The notes under the pieces: model-generated
What the model saw: only the letters and a program-made list of their open reading frames with translations
Database searches by the model: none
Told to the model about the DNA's origin: nothing
Translations under genes and position numbers: made by a program
NCBI GenBank assembly: GCA_013823565.1
Contig: PNMI01000001.1
Coordinates: forward strand, 296,955 to 360,954
From: Sphingobacteriaceae bacterium
GTDB lineage: Bacteria; Bacteroidota; Bacteroidia; B-17B0; Aurantibacillaceae
Direction of reading: 5' to 3'
Length of the DNA stretch: 64,000 bases
Shown here: piece after piece, positions 45,601 through 55,254 of the stretch
Layout: each line of letters begins with the position of its first letter
Position numbering within the stretch: position 1 is the stretch's first letter

Positions 45601-47320
45601 AGCAGTTGGTTCTTATTCGGCAGCTTCTGCATATATTCCTTTGTCTTCAATAACAAATCCTATTATTCCTAATAGAGGATACTGGGTTTATTTAGGAACT
45701 GGATTTACTAATACAAGTCCTATTACTATAGATGTGACTGGAACTGTTAGAAAATTTAATAATTCAATTCCTCTTACAAAAACAAATACAGGTTCTGTTA
45801 GTGATGATGGCTGGAATTTAATTCACAATCCTTATCCTTCTGCTATTTCATGGAGTGCTTTAAGAAACGGTAATCCAAATATTGATAATGCTATATACGG
45901 TTTTAATGCTGATTTGAATGGAGGCTTAGGTTCAAGTGTTGCATATGTTAATGGCATTAGTAGCCCAGCTATTGGCGCTGGAGGCATTAGTGACACCATT
46001 CCTATGTGCCAAGGGTTTCAAGTACATTGTACTGCGTCTGCAACATTAACCGCACAAGAGTCAAATAAAATTGCTGGAAATCCGACGTTTTTAAAAATGA
46101 ATCAAAGCGCTCAAGTTGCAACAACTCAGCAACTTTTAAGATTGTATCTTGATGGGCCAAGTTCTCTTCGTGATGAAGCTGTTTTGTATATACAACCAGG
46201 TGCTACAAATAATTTTGATGTTGAGTACGACGCTATTAAACTTGCCGGCCAAGACCCTTCAACTTCAATGATTTCAATGTTAAATGGAATGGATGAATTT
46301 CAGATTAATGGAATTAGTCCAATTACGTCTTCATACAGTGTGGCGGTTAAAACAACAACAGGCGTTAATGGAACTTACACAATAAGTTTAGCTAATTTTA
46401 ATTCATTTCCAACAGGAGCATGTATTTCGTTGTATGATTCTTTTAATGGAACTACCACAGATTTAAAAATTAGTAATTATGTATTTAACTTAAATACGTC
46501 TGCAACTAATGCTCGTTTTATTTTAAACATTACTATAAATCCATTAGATATTACTACAAATGCTTCTCAGCCTAATTGTATTACACCAAACAATGGTGAG
46601 ATAACTGCTATAGGAAATAACTCTGGTCCATGGAATTATTTCTGGAAAGATGGAAATGGGTCATCTATTAAAACTTCATTAAACAAAAGTACTGCGGATA
46701 CAATTTCTAATTTAAATGGTGGAAATTATACTTTAGAAATAAATACTGTTGGGCAATGCGATAATCGTGACTCTGTTTTTACAATTGTACCAGTTGAAAT
46801 TGTTTCAGCTCAGTTCTCATCAATAGATACAACTTACTTATCAAGTGGAGCAAATATTATTTTTAATAATAATTCAACAAATGCAGTAAATACTAATTGG
46901 AACTTTGGCGATGGGGTTGGTTTTTCTTCGAGTTATAGCCCTTCGTATAATTATTTAGCCGCAGGAATATATACAGTAAGTTTAATTGCCACTAGTAATA
47001 GTGGATGTTTAGATACAGCATACAAATCAGTAGTTGTTATTGCTGATGTTACAGGATTATCTGCGCAAAATATTATTGGCTCCTTAATGCTTAAAACATT
47101 GGATCAAAACGAATTTTTATTAGAAGGAATTGTAAATGAAGAATCTAATTTGGACTTTAAATTATATGATGCTTTAGGAAAATTAATTAAAGATTTTGGG
47201 AATTTTAATTCAGAGGAGATTCATCTTCCTTTAAATTTGAAAGAGTATAAAGTAGGAGTTTATTATTTAAATATTATTGGAACGAAAAACAATAAAACAA
47301 TAAAATTACTAGTTAAGTAA
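42659..47320 (+). CDS. large surface protein, Fn3-like, G8-like and PKD regions, T9SS type A C-terminus
   Basis: 1553 aa; MWNTATTWSPTGVPSTADNVTIANGHTVTI; NWNFGDGVGFSSSYSPSYNYLAAGIYTVSLIATSNSGC; C-terminal LKEYKVGVYYLNIIGTKNNKTIKLLVK. Confidence 0.9.
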   Translation: MRLFYPIISIFIFIVLGVDNLNSQSLVSYTASRSTGVTYASINITGNAFDSWRNTTSFTQDDNRSDFTDIGFDFWFNGVRYTQFSVSTNGFIDFSTSTDDGGPIGDDFGYVNSAFTSNIVTNSTNPAIAPFYDDLMAQGGTSALGNSIKYALTGAAPNRTLTVEWINMAVYGNTSPSLNFQVKLVESSGIVLINYGTMNTGTQVFSYSMGLNGQILNAPPTAAQLKELQTVNTNVFSNAIQNNLSAMPAANSQYIFTPPVPTVASGIVSFSTVTQTGMTINWPNWATNEIGYVLYNSTDNLNFNFVSQTAANAVSYAVTGLLPSTTYYWRVYAVTEGCLSSALTGSQTTLSGGNKISITSGMWNTATTWSPTGVPSTADNVTIANGHTVTINANSSCNNLTVGQGISGILSIGNNNTARVITVNGNVTINSGATFSVNPASNITHSITIPGDIINNGRLNFVSDALSLCNATFTKNGNQTISGSGGLTSFNIMTLNMGSSVNNILDIQTPSFTAPNDFLKLNFGTFKLSTSGASTITPYTIAATIPQKGGIWLNSASSTINNLATLTMYGNVTVSNGVFNVGNAVNEDLLSNGGYLTISGGTLNIASKYYAVGINNLSKFTISGGNVIVPSIGSTNTAIAPFQIAGAGSQFNMSGGSLIIPREGGTGAQNLGFVNTGTSGGSVTGGTLQIGSSTSPAAQIIQINTTFSIGNLLVNSANVNTSLLTNSLNVINDVAINTGTLTANNLGISLGKNWTNNGGLFVPGSNTVNFVGTTAQTIFKLGGETFNNISFSNAGTKTLLSAITASNVVVNSGSNLDVNTTNNQITVRGNFTNSGSFNARRGLVFLNGTVAQSIGGVSITDFYNLTLNNNAGANITNAENLIGTLTLNNGTFNTNAQVFTMVSTATNTARIAQITGTGDIIGNVKVQRYAPGGYTGWALLGTPISSALTLQDWDDDMPISCSSCPDGSAAGFLSIYHYDETAVGSYSAASAYIPLSSITNPIIPNRGYWVYLGTGFTNTSPITIDVTGTVRKFNNSIPLTKTNTGSVSDDGWNLIHNPYPSAISWSALRNGNPNIDNAIYGFNADLNGGLGSSVAYVNGISSPAIGAGGISDTIPMCQGFQVHCTASATLTAQESNKIAGNPTFLKMNQSAQVATTQQLLRLYLDGPSSLRDEAVLYIQPGATNNFDVEYDAIKLAGQDPSTSMISMLNGMDEFQINGISPITSSYSVAVKTTTGVNGTYTISLANFNSFPTGACISLYDSFNGTTTDLKISNYVFNLNTSATNARFILNITINPLDITTNASQPNCITPNNGEITAIGNNSGPWNYFWKDGNGSSIKTSLNKSTADTISNLNGGNYTLEINTVGQCDNRDSVFTIVPVEIVSAQFSSIDTTYLSSGANIIFNNNSTNAVNTNWNFGDGVGFSSSYSPSYNYLAAGIYTVSLIATSNSGCLDTAYKSVVVIADVTGLSAQNIIGSLMLKTLDQNEFLLEGIVNEESNLDFKLYDALGKLIKDFGNFNSEEIHLPLNLKEYKVGVYYLNIIGTKNNKTIKLLVK

Positions 47321-47609
47321 ATAATAAAATTTGTTTAATAATATATTGAATAATGGTAATACTTGATGTTACTATAAATGCCCACATAACCCATTTCCCT
47401 CCATTTTCGTGTTTCACTTTTAATTGTATAAGCAATATAATAACTGTAATAATAAATGGAATTAATGCTACATGATATTGAAGAGATTCTATAACATTTC
47501 CTTTTAATAAGGATATTAAACTTCGTTGCATACCACAGCCTGGGCATTCCATCCCAAAATGTGATTTAAAAAAACACGGAAACAAATGATGCTCTAACCA
47601 ATCAATCAT
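47313..47609 (-). CDS. DUF2752 family membrane protein (start moved from 47651)
   Basis: FGMECPGCGMQRSLISLLKGNVIESLQYH. The longer ORF start overlaps a terminator hairpin. Confidence 0.85.
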   Translation of the reverse strand: MIDWLEHHLFPCFFKSHFGMECPGCGMQRSLISLLKGNVIESLQYHVALIPFIITVIILLIQLKVKHENGGKWVMWAFIVTSSITIIQYIIKQILLFT

Positions 47610-47621
47610 AGTATAACAAAT

Positions 47622-47656
47622 AAAAAATGCCTTTGCTTTTAACAAAGGCATTTTAA
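47622..47656 (-). terminator. intrinsic terminator after the CCC-motif protein gene
   Basis: AAAAAATGCCTTTGCTTTTAACAAAGGCATTTTAA. Confidence 0.8.
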
Positions 47657-47671
47657 ATTAAAATTTTTCGA

Positions 47672-48064
47672 TTAATGTTGCCCCATCATTTCCCAAGGCA
47701 TAGCGCTAAATGCAGCCCCAATAAATGCAAATACAACAATAACATAAATAACCATTAAAGCTGATAAACATAAGCCAATAATGGCACAAACTCTACCAGC
47801 CTTTAAGTTGTTATATGAAGAAATTGTATAGTTACTTGGATTTGCTTTGTATAGTACCATCGCTTTATTTCCTAAAACTAATGCGATAATTCCGCATGTT
47901 AATGCAACAACTCCATAACACCAGCATAAAGCAATAGAGATAATTCCTAAAACTAACACCGCACCAGAATTAGGTACAGATACTTGACCAAATTGGTTGT
48001 TTATTGGTTGATTTACAGGTTGTCCTTGTTGAGAACCTTGATTTGAAAAATTGTTTTCTTCCAT
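47672..48064 (-). CDS. CCC-motif/DUF4190-like membrane protein
   Basis: SGAVLVLGIISIALCWCYGVVALTCGIIALVLGNKA ... LKAGRVCAIIGLCLSAL. Confidence 0.85.
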   Translation of the reverse strand: MEENNFSNQGSQQGQPVNQPINNQFGQVSVPNSGAVLVLGIISIALCWCYGVVALTCGIIALVLGNKAMVLYKANPSNYTISSYNNLKAGRVCAIIGLCLSALMVIYVIVVFAFIGAAFSAMPWEMMGQH

Positions 48065-48255
48065 AATATATTTTTGAGCTAAGATATAAAAATTAATAAT
48101 AGTTAATAAAAAAGCGATAAAAAACTAGAACTTTTATAGAATCCTTTCGTACAATCACACAAGTTGCTTCAAACTCCGTAAATAACAGCAATTATTTATT
48201 AAAAAAACAAACAACCACATGAAATCAATTACAAACTCTTCAAAACCTACTTGTT

Positions 48256-51200
48256 ATGAAAACATTTTTATTAACCACAGCATTGCTGGTGGCTCTTTTG
48301 AGTGCACAAGTGTTTGCACAAGGAGTCAACTCCAACTCTCCGATTGATAGCCTAGCTAATTTCAATCAGCAACAATGGACTAATTTTTATTGGTCAAATC
48401 ACACAAGTGCAAATGAACTACCTGAATTCATTTACGCGCAACAACGAGAATACATTAAGCATACGTTTTATCCCACACAACGTATCTCAGGTATCAATCC
48501 AATCCCACAACAAGCTTGTACTAATATTGATTTCGAATCTGGAAATCTTAGCGGCTGGAATGCGACTACTGGATATAATCCACTATATAATGCGGCCGGA
48601 TGCTGCCAAAATGCTGGAGGTGCACAAGTAGTTACTTCTGGAACAGCATTAGATGCATGTGGAGCCTTTCCAATGGTTGCAGCAGGTGGAAATTTTTCAG
48701 TAAGATTAGGTAATAATGGAACAGGAGGGTTAGCAGATAGATTAGAGCAAACCTTTGCTGTAACCGCATCAAATGCAAACTTCACCTATAGGTATGCTGT
48801 TGTATTTGAAGATCCAGGACATACTCTAGCTGATCAACCGAAATTTGAAATAGAAATGTTGGATTCAAGTGGCGCACAAATTCCTTGTACTTATTATAAT
48901 GTAGCAGCAGGTCAAAATATACCAGGTTTTGTTAACTCTCCAAATTGCGCTAATGTGGTTTATAAACCTTGGACTAATGTCAGCGTTGATTTAACTAGTT
49001 ACATAGGACAAAATGTAACCATTCGTTTCACAACTTATGATTGTTCATTAGGAGGACATTATGCATATGCATATATAGATGGAAGTTGTACTGCATTACA
49101 ACAAGCTATCTCTGATACCATTTGTGTAGGACAAACTAAAACACTATGCGCGCCAACAGGCTATGCTTCTTATGCCTGGAGTGGTTCATCAGTGGCTGGC
49201 CAATCAACGCAATGTGTGGTGGCTACAAATCCTGGAAACTATTCTGTTCAAACAACACAAGTAACTGGATGTCCTGGTCCTGTGTTTAATTATTTTCTAT
49301 ATAATCATCCAACTCCTAATGCAAACTTTAATACTGGAGGTTCAACAAATAATTGTGGTTTAACTATCAATTTTAATAATACATCAAGCATGTCTTCAGG
49401 AGCAATTACCACTTATAATTGGAATTTTGGGGATGGCAATATATCTTCTTTAGAAAATCCTACTCATACGTATTCAAATCCTGGAACATATAGCGTGACA
49501 TTAATTGTTGGCTCTCCTCATGGATGTTATGATACAACTATGAATGTTATTACAGTTAATCCAGTTCCGTCAGTAGTTTTTAATTTCAATAATGGTTGTC
49601 AGTTTGCGCCAGTTTCTTTTACTGAGAATAGCAATATTCAACAAGGAGTCGTTAATCAATGGAATTGGACTTTTGGTGATGGAAGTTCATCTACTAATCA
49701 AAATCCTACACATACTTATGTAAGTTCTGGAACATATACAGTAGGATTAACAATTACCAGTAATTTTGGTTGCACGGCTAGTCAAACTCAAATCATTACA
49801 ATTTCTGATAAGCCAGTTGCAAATTATATTACAACTCAATTGTCGGCTTGCACACACACGATTGGTTTTATTAATACAAGTAATATTACTACAGGTAGTA
49901 TTACAAATAACAATTGGAATTACGGTGATGGCAATACAGCAACTACGCAAAATGGCTCTAATACTTATACAAATACAGGAACATATAATGTTCAATTAAT
50001 TGTAACTAGTAATATGGGTTGCACAGATACAGTGGTATATCCTGTTATCATAAGCCCATTGCCAATAGCTGCCTTTTCTGCAAATAATGTTTGTTTAAAT
50101 AACGCTACAACTTTCACTAATTCATCATCTGTAACTAGTGGATTTATAACCTTCACTAATTGGCAGTTTGGAGATGGAAATCAATCAACGTTAACTCAAC
50201 CAAATTATCAATATTTAAGCCCAGGAACTTACAATGTGACTTTAAATATTACAACTAATTCAAATTGCAGTAATAGTGTAACACATCAAGTAACCGTAAA
50301 TCCTTTGCCAAATGTTTTATTTACTGCTAATAATGTATGTGAAGGAAATAACATAAATTACATAAATAATTCTAGCATTTCTAGTGGTAGCATTTCAAAT
50401 TATGTTTGGGATTTTAATTCTGATGGCACACCAGATAACACGAATCAAAATGCTAGTAATTTATTCAATATTCCAGGAACTTATAATACTCAATTGATGG
50501 CTATTTCAAATTTAAATTGTGTAGCAAGTTATTCTTTGCCTGTAACAGTTTATCCTAAACCAATAGCTCAATTTAGTTCAGTTCCTGCTTGTCAAGGAGT
50601 AGCAATTACTTTCACTAATCAATCTACTATTACATCTGGCACAATTGTAAATTATAATTGGTTATTTGGAGATAATACAACAAGTGCAGGAAACAGCCCA
50701 TTACATTTATATAATAGTTTTGGAACTTATAATGTAACGCTTACAGCAACAAGTAACTTTAATTGTGTGAATACGGCAGTACAAACAGCAACTATTCATC
50801 CTAAGCCAAATGTAAACTTTATGTCTACTATTACTTGTTTAAACCAAGCTACTCAATTTAATAATCAAAGTAACATCATAACTGGTAGCATTATCAAGTA
50901 TAGATGGGATTTTGAGAATAATGGTACTATTGATGATTCAACAGCAAACCCTAGTTATATTTATCCAATTGCAGGAACTCAACAAAGTCGTTTAGTAGCT
51001 ATTTCAAATTACAATTGTGTGAATCAAAACATAAATCCAGTGATTGTACATTATAATCCGGTAGCACAATTTTCAGCACCATCTACTTGTTTGCCAGCAA
51101 GCACTCAGTTTAATAATCTTTCTACTAGTGTGGATGGTGTAATTACTTCATATGCTTGGGATTTTAATGGGGATAATTTAATAGATAATAATCAGCCTAA

Positions 51201-52101
51201 TCCACAATACATATATACACAGGTTGGAAATTACGGCGTGAAATTAGAGGTGCAAACACAATACGGATGCGTTAATACAATTATCAAATCGGTGTATGTG
51301 AACGCTACTCCATCTGCTGTATTTACTGCTCAAAATAAAGTTGGTTGCCCTATGTTGTGTGTGAATTTTGTAAATAATTCAACCATTGGAAATGGAACAA
51401 TAGTTACAAATCAATGGATATTTGGAGATGCTTCTTCGCCAAATTATAGTCAAAATCCTACACATTGTTATTCAACAGGAATTTATAATGTTACTTTAAA
51501 AGTAGTGTCGGATAGTGGTTGTGTGAATAGCTTAACTATTCCAAATTTAGTAACGGTTTATCCTACACCAATAGCTAATTTTAATGTCACTCCATCGGAA
51601 GTTGAAATTACAATGCCTTTAATAGAAGTAGAAGATCAGTCTACAGGCGCAACTACTGTAAAGTATATTTTTGATGACGGTACTATAAAAAACACAAGAG
51701 ATTTTAATCACACCTTTAATACCAATGATGCCAAAACGGTTTCTATTATGCAAACTGTGAAAAACGAGTATGGATGTAGAGATTCAATCGTTAAATTGAT
51801 TCGAATTAATCCTGCTTATGCTCTTTATATTCCAAATGCATTTACACCTAATAGCGATGGTTTAAATGATGGCTTTAAAGCTCAGGGAATTGGTATCGCT
51901 GATTTTAAAATGCAAGTATTTGATAGATGGGGAGCTTTGGTTTTTGAAAGTAATGACATAAATGATAGCTGGGATGGCAGTATTAAAGGAAAAGGTGACG
52001 CTGAGACAACAAAACAAGATGTATACGTATGGAAGGCTCAAGTAATAGATGTTTTGAAGCAGCAACATAGTATGGTAGGACACGTCACTTTATTAAAATA
52101 A
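48256..52101 (+). CDS. PKD-repeat surface protein with gliding motility-associated C-terminal (T9SS type B) domain
   Basis: About 10 PKD-type repeats (YNWNFGDGN...NPTHTYSNPGTYSVTLIV); C-terminus YIPNAFTPNSDGLNDGFKAQG...FDRWGALVFESND. Confidence 0.95.
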   Translation: MKTFLLTTALLVALLSAQVFAQGVNSNSPIDSLANFNQQQWTNFYWSNHTSANELPEFIYAQQREYIKHTFYPTQRISGINPIPQQACTNIDFESGNLSGWNATTGYNPLYNAAGCCQNAGGAQVVTSGTALDACGAFPMVAAGGNFSVRLGNNGTGGLADRLEQTFAVTASNANFTYRYAVVFEDPGHTLADQPKFEIEMLDSSGAQIPCTYYNVAAGQNIPGFVNSPNCANVVYKPWTNVSVDLTSYIGQNVTIRFTTYDCSLGGHYAYAYIDGSCTALQQAISDTICVGQTKTLCAPTGYASYAWSGSSVAGQSTQCVVATNPGNYSVQTTQVTGCPGPVFNYFLYNHPTPNANFNTGGSTNNCGLTINFNNTSSMSSGAITTYNWNFGDGNISSLENPTHTYSNPGTYSVTLIVGSPHGCYDTTMNVITVNPVPSVVFNFNNGCQFAPVSFTENSNIQQGVVNQWNWTFGDGSSSTNQNPTHTYVSSGTYTVGLTITSNFGCTASQTQIITISDKPVANYITTQLSACTHTIGFINTSNITTGSITNNNWNYGDGNTATTQNGSNTYTNTGTYNVQLIVTSNMGCTDTVVYPVIISPLPIAAFSANNVCLNNATTFTNSSSVTSGFITFTNWQFGDGNQSTLTQPNYQYLSPGTYNVTLNITTNSNCSNSVTHQVTVNPLPNVLFTANNVCEGNNINYINNSSISSGSISNYVWDFNSDGTPDNTNQNASNLFNIPGTYNTQLMAISNLNCVASYSLPVTVYPKPIAQFSSVPACQGVAITFTNQSTITSGTIVNYNWLFGDNTTSAGNSPLHLYNSFGTYNVTLTATSNFNCVNTAVQTATIHPKPNVNFMSTITCLNQATQFNNQSNIITGSIIKYRWDFENNGTIDDSTANPSYIYPIAGTQQSRLVAISNYNCVNQNINPVIVHYNPVAQFSAPSTCLPASTQFNNLSTSVDGVITSYAWDFNGDNLIDNNQPNPQYIYTQVGNYGVKLEVQTQYGCVNTIIKSVYVNATPSAVFTAQNKVGCPMLCVNFVNNSTIGNGTIVTNQWIFGDASSPNYSQNPTHCYSTGIYNVTLKVVSDSGCVNSLTIPNLVTVYPTPIANFNVTPSEVEITMPLIEVEDQSTGATTVKYIFDDGTIKNTRDFNHTFNTNDAKTVSIMQTVKNEYGCRDSIVKLIRINPAYALYIPNAFTPNSDGLNDGFKAQGIGIADFKMQVFDRWGALVFESNDINDSWDGSIKGKGDAETTKQDVYVWKAQVIDVLKQQHSMVGHVTLLK

Positions 52102-52190
52102 TGTCAAAAAGGCATGGAAAACTATTTGGATTAAAGTTTGATTATTTTGGGTAACAAAGTTACTTTAGTAATTCAAAATTTATAAACCCC

Positions 52191-52210
52191 GTCTGCCGAC
52201 AGGCAGGCTT
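52191..52210. repeat. REP-like palindrome in the trxA 5' region
   Basis: GTCTGCCGACAGGCAGGCTT, stem CTGCC/GGCAG, 15 bp before ATG 52226. Confidence 0.7.
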
Positions 52211-52225
52211 AAAAAACAAAATAAA

Positions 52226-52543
52226 ATGGCATTAGAAATAACAGATGCAAACTTTGAAGAGTTAGTATTAAAATCAGACAAACCTGTATTAGTAGATTTT
52301 TGGGCAGAATGGTGTGGACCTTGCCGTATGGTTGGACCAGTAGTTGAAGAGCTTTCTACTGAATATGCTGGAAAGGCAGTAGTAGGAAAAGTTAACGTAG
52401 ATAATAATTCTGGTATTTCAGCGAAATACGGAATCAGAAACATTCCTACTTTATTATTCTTCAAAAACGGAGAAGTAGTAGAAAAACACGTAGGTGTTGC
52501 TGCTAAAAATATTTTAGCTGGTAAGTTAGATTCTCATATGTAA
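52226..52543 (+). CDS. trxA: thioredoxin
   Basis: [24 protein letters not shown] (WCGPC) ... [24 protein letters not shown]. Confidence 0.98.
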   Translation: MALEITDANFEELVLKSDKPVLVDFWAEWCGPCRMVGPVVEELSTEYAGKAVVGKVNVDNNSGISAKYGIRNIPTLLFFKNGEVVEKHVGVAAKNILAGKLDSHM

Positions 52544-52557
52544 TCTTACCTGATTTT

Positions 52558-52597
52558 AAAAAAAGTCCGTTTGCTATTAGCAAACGGACTTTTTTTA
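52558..52597 (+). terminator. strong intrinsic terminator after trxA
   Basis: AAAAAAAGTCCGTTTGCTATTAGCAAACGGACTTTTTTT. Confidence 0.92.
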
Positions 52598-52766
52598 TGT
52601 TATATAATTTTATTAAAACTATTTAGTATTTTTTATAAGCTGATTAATAGTTATGAAATGTTAAAATCAAGCCTTAATACTTTGTTTAACTCATTATAAT
52701 CAAGGGTTTACAGTTTGATAACCTTGACTTAATCATTTTATTACTTTTTGGCACTAGGTTTGCCTA

Positions 52767-52887
52767 ACAATAAGTGATAAAAAACGGAAATTATGAAATA
52801 GCCACGTTTGTTTTAAATCCAAACACATTAATTAAAAAAATGGCTATAACATATGACAATTAAAAATAAATAATTTATACGTATGAA
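52767..52887 (+). repeat. leader of the 65-aa ORF, paralogous to 35817..35937
   Basis: ~120-nt similarity to 35817..35937 running through the start codon. Confidence 0.75.
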
Positions 52888-53080
52888 TACAACGCAAGCA
52901 ATGATCATATTAACTAACGGGATTAGAAAATATGGCACCATCATAAATGGAGAACACGAGGGAAGAATTAAATTTATTCCTGCTACAGAAATATTAGCAT
53001 TAGATGAAATGCAATTAGCAAATTTAATCGAACATATTCCTGTATCTAATATTTATTCGATTGATACATTTTTGAAATAA
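52883..53080 (+). CDS. small protein of unknown function (65 aa)
   Basis: MNTTQAMIILTNGIRKYGTIINGEHEGRIKFIPATEILALDEMQLANLIEHIPVSNIYSIDTFLK; a terminator follows directly. Confidence 0.65.
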   Translation: MNTTQAMIILTNGIRKYGTIINGEHEGRIKFIPATEILALDEMQLANLIEHIPVSNIYSIDTFLK

Positions 53081-53100
53081 ATTTTTCAAACTCAATCATA

Positions 53101-53135
53101 AAAAATCCTCATCATTTATTTGGTGAGGATTTTTT
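53101..53135. terminator. bidirectional intrinsic terminator between convergent genes
   Basis: AAAAATCCTCATCATTTATTTGGTGAGGATTTTTT. Confidence 0.85.
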
Positions 53136-53143
53136 GTTTCTGT

Positions 53144-53668
53144 CTATTTAAATATGCCTTCAATCTGAGCCACATGATGCATGCCGTGCCAAGCATATAA
53201 TTGAACCACTTCGCCTAACGTGTATTGTTTGTTGTATTCTGGATGAATGTAGGTTCTTTTAAAATCATTTTCGTTGAGGTGTTTTAATAAATTAGAAAAA
53301 CGATTTTGTACTCCTTCAAAAATAAATAACGAGTCTTCCAAAGAAGCTGTTTTGTAATCAACAGAATCTGCCCAAGCATTTTGGTTGTAAGGTTGAATCG
53401 TTGGATTGTCTTGTGTTAATGTATGTTTCACTCTAATCCACATATTCATATGTGAATCCGCTAAGTGATGCACAATTTGTCTAACTGTCCAGCTTCCTTC
53501 GCGGTATTTTAATTCTAATTCTTCTTCGTTTAAGGTTGTTACTCTTTGTCTTAATCTTAAAGCAGCAGATTCTATCATTAAAATAGAATGGTACAAAACC
53601 TCTTTTGTGAATTCAAGATTTTGAGCTTTTCCAATGGGATATACTTTTGGGTCTAATTCTTCAGTCAT
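53144..53668 (-). CDS. YfiT/DinB family bacillithiol transferase-like protein
   Basis: EGSWTVRQIVHHLADSHMNMWIRVKHTL...YAWHGMHHVAQIE. Confidence 0.93.
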   Translation of the reverse strand: MTEELDPKVYPIGKAQNLEFTKEVLYHSILMIESAALRLRQRVTTLNEEELELKYREGSWTVRQIVHHLADSHMNMWIRVKHTLTQDNPTIQPYNQNAWADSVDYKTASLEDSLFIFEGVQNRFSNLLKHLNENDFKRTYIHPEYNKQYTLGEVVQLYAWHGMHHVAQIEGIFK

Positions 53669-53685
53669 TGTTTTTTGTTTTAAAT

Positions 53686-53719
53686 AAAAAGGACAGATTA
53701 GAAATTAACCTGTCCTTTT
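53686..53719 (-). terminator. intrinsic terminator of lpdA
   Basis: AAAAAGGACAGATTAGAAATTAACCTGTCCTTTTA. Confidence 0.7.
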
Positions 53720-53743
53720 ATTATATCATTAATCTTTTATCTT

Positions 53744-55150
53744 TTAAATATGTAAAGCACGTTTTCCTGTTGCATCTAAAGCAGCTTCTTTTAAGCTCTC
53801 CGTAAATGTAGGATGCGCGTGACTCATGCGAGAAATATCTTCAGCACTTGCTTTGTATTCCATAGCTACAACAGCTTCTGCAATCATATCAGCAGTACGA
53901 GGACCAATCATATGAACACCTAAAATTTCATCTGTTGTTTCGTCAGCTAATACTTTTACAAATCCATCAGTATCCATACTTGCACGAGCTCTTCCACTTG
54001 CTTTGAAAGGGAAAGAACCTACTTTGTATTTAATGCCTTTTTCTTTTAATTGCTCTTCTGTTTGACCAACAGCGGCAACCTCAGGCCAAGTATAAACAAC
54101 ACCTGGAATTAAATTATAATCAATATGTGGTTTTTGTCCAGCTAATTGTTCAGCAACAAACACACCTTCTTCTTCAGCTTTGTGAGCTAACATGGCACCA
54201 ACAACTACATCACCAATAGCGTAAATATTATCAGTGCTAGTTTTTAAATGTTTATCAACTTCAACACGTCCGCGAGCATCTAATTTAACACCTGCTTTTT
54301 CTAAGTTTAATCCTTCAGTATATGGTTTACGACCAACAGCCATTAACACATAATCACCTTTTAATTCAACTTTTTCTCCTTTGCCATTATCAGCAGTAAC
54401 GGTTACTTCTTTACCTTTAGTCACAACGCTTTCTACTTTGTGTTTCATGAAGAATTCTACTTTCAAATCTTTCTTCATCACGCGTTGTAATTCTTTTCCT
54501 AGACCAGCATCCATTCCTGGAATTAAACGATCCATGAATTCAACGACTGAAACTTTAGCGCCAATACGAGCATAAACGCTTCCTAATTCTAATCCAATAA
54601 CACCACCACCAATCACGATTAAGTGTTTAGGGATTTCAGTCATTTCTAATGCTTCCGTAGAAGTAATCACACGTTTTTTATCTACTTCAATTCCTGGCAA
54701 CGAAGATGGTTTTGAACCAGTAGCAATAATTGCTTTTGCTGTTTCAATTTGTTCTTTTGTTCCGTCAGCTTTAGTAATGTTGATTACTGTTTTAGATTCA
54801 AAACTTCCAACTCCAGTATAAACAGTAATTTTATTTTTCTTCATTAAAAAATTGATACCATCGCAAGTCATTTTCACAACTCCGCGTTTACGCTCAATCA
54901 TTTGTTTTAAATTTACTTTTGGAGCTTTTACTTCAATACCGTGTTCTTCAAAATGATTTACAGCATTATAATAATGTTCAGAAGAGTCTAATAATGCTTT
55001 TGAAGGAATGCAACCTACGTTTAAGCAAGTACCTCCTAAGGTTGGGTATTTTTCAATTAAGGCAGTTTTCATTCCTAATTGTGCACATCGAATAGCTGCA
55101 ACATATCCTCCAGGACCAGAACCAATAATGGTTACATCAAATTTTTCCAT
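53744..55150 (-). CDS. lpdA: dihydrolipoyl dehydrogenase
   Basis: GSGPGGYVAAIRCAQLGMKTALIEK, GGTCLNVGCIPSKALL, MIGPRTADMIAEAVVAMEY, SHAHPTFTESLKEAALDA. Confidence 0.98.
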   Translation of the reverse strand: MEKFDVTIIGSGPGGYVAAIRCAQLGMKTALIEKYPTLGGTCLNVGCIPSKALLDSSEHYYNAVNHFEEHGIEVKAPKVNLKQMIERKRGVVKMTCDGINFLMKKNKITVYTGVGSFESKTVINITKADGTKEQIETAKAIIATGSKPSSLPGIEVDKKRVITSTEALEMTEIPKHLIVIGGGVIGLELGSVYARIGAKVSVVEFMDRLIPGMDAGLGKELQRVMKKDLKVEFFMKHKVESVVTKGKEVTVTADNGKGEKVELKGDYVLMAVGRKPYTEGLNLEKAGVKLDARGRVEVDKHLKTSTDNIYAIGDVVVGAMLAHKAEEEGVFVAEQLAGQKPHIDYNLIPGVVYTWPEVAAVGQTEEQLKEKGIKYKVGSFPFKASGRARASMDTDGFVKVLADETTDEILGVHMIGPRTADMIAEAVVAMEYKASAEDISRMSHAHPTFTESLKEAALDATGKRALHI

Positions 55151-55254
55151 ATATAGTGTTTTGTTTGTGTTTTAATTTTAACGACCCAAATTTACGAAAT
55201 ATTAAGACTTTTTTCTAAATAATTGCTTTTTTGAATTTGGTTTTCATTTAATGA

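Noticed and set aside
47335-47547. 70-aa ORF in another frame within the DUF2752 gene
   Set aside because: The CPGCGMQRS-containing frame is the conserved one; this is an Ile/Tyr-rich alternative frame.
52180-52464. - strand ORF of 94 aa opposite trxA
   Set aside because: Antisense shadow ORF of the thioredoxin gene.
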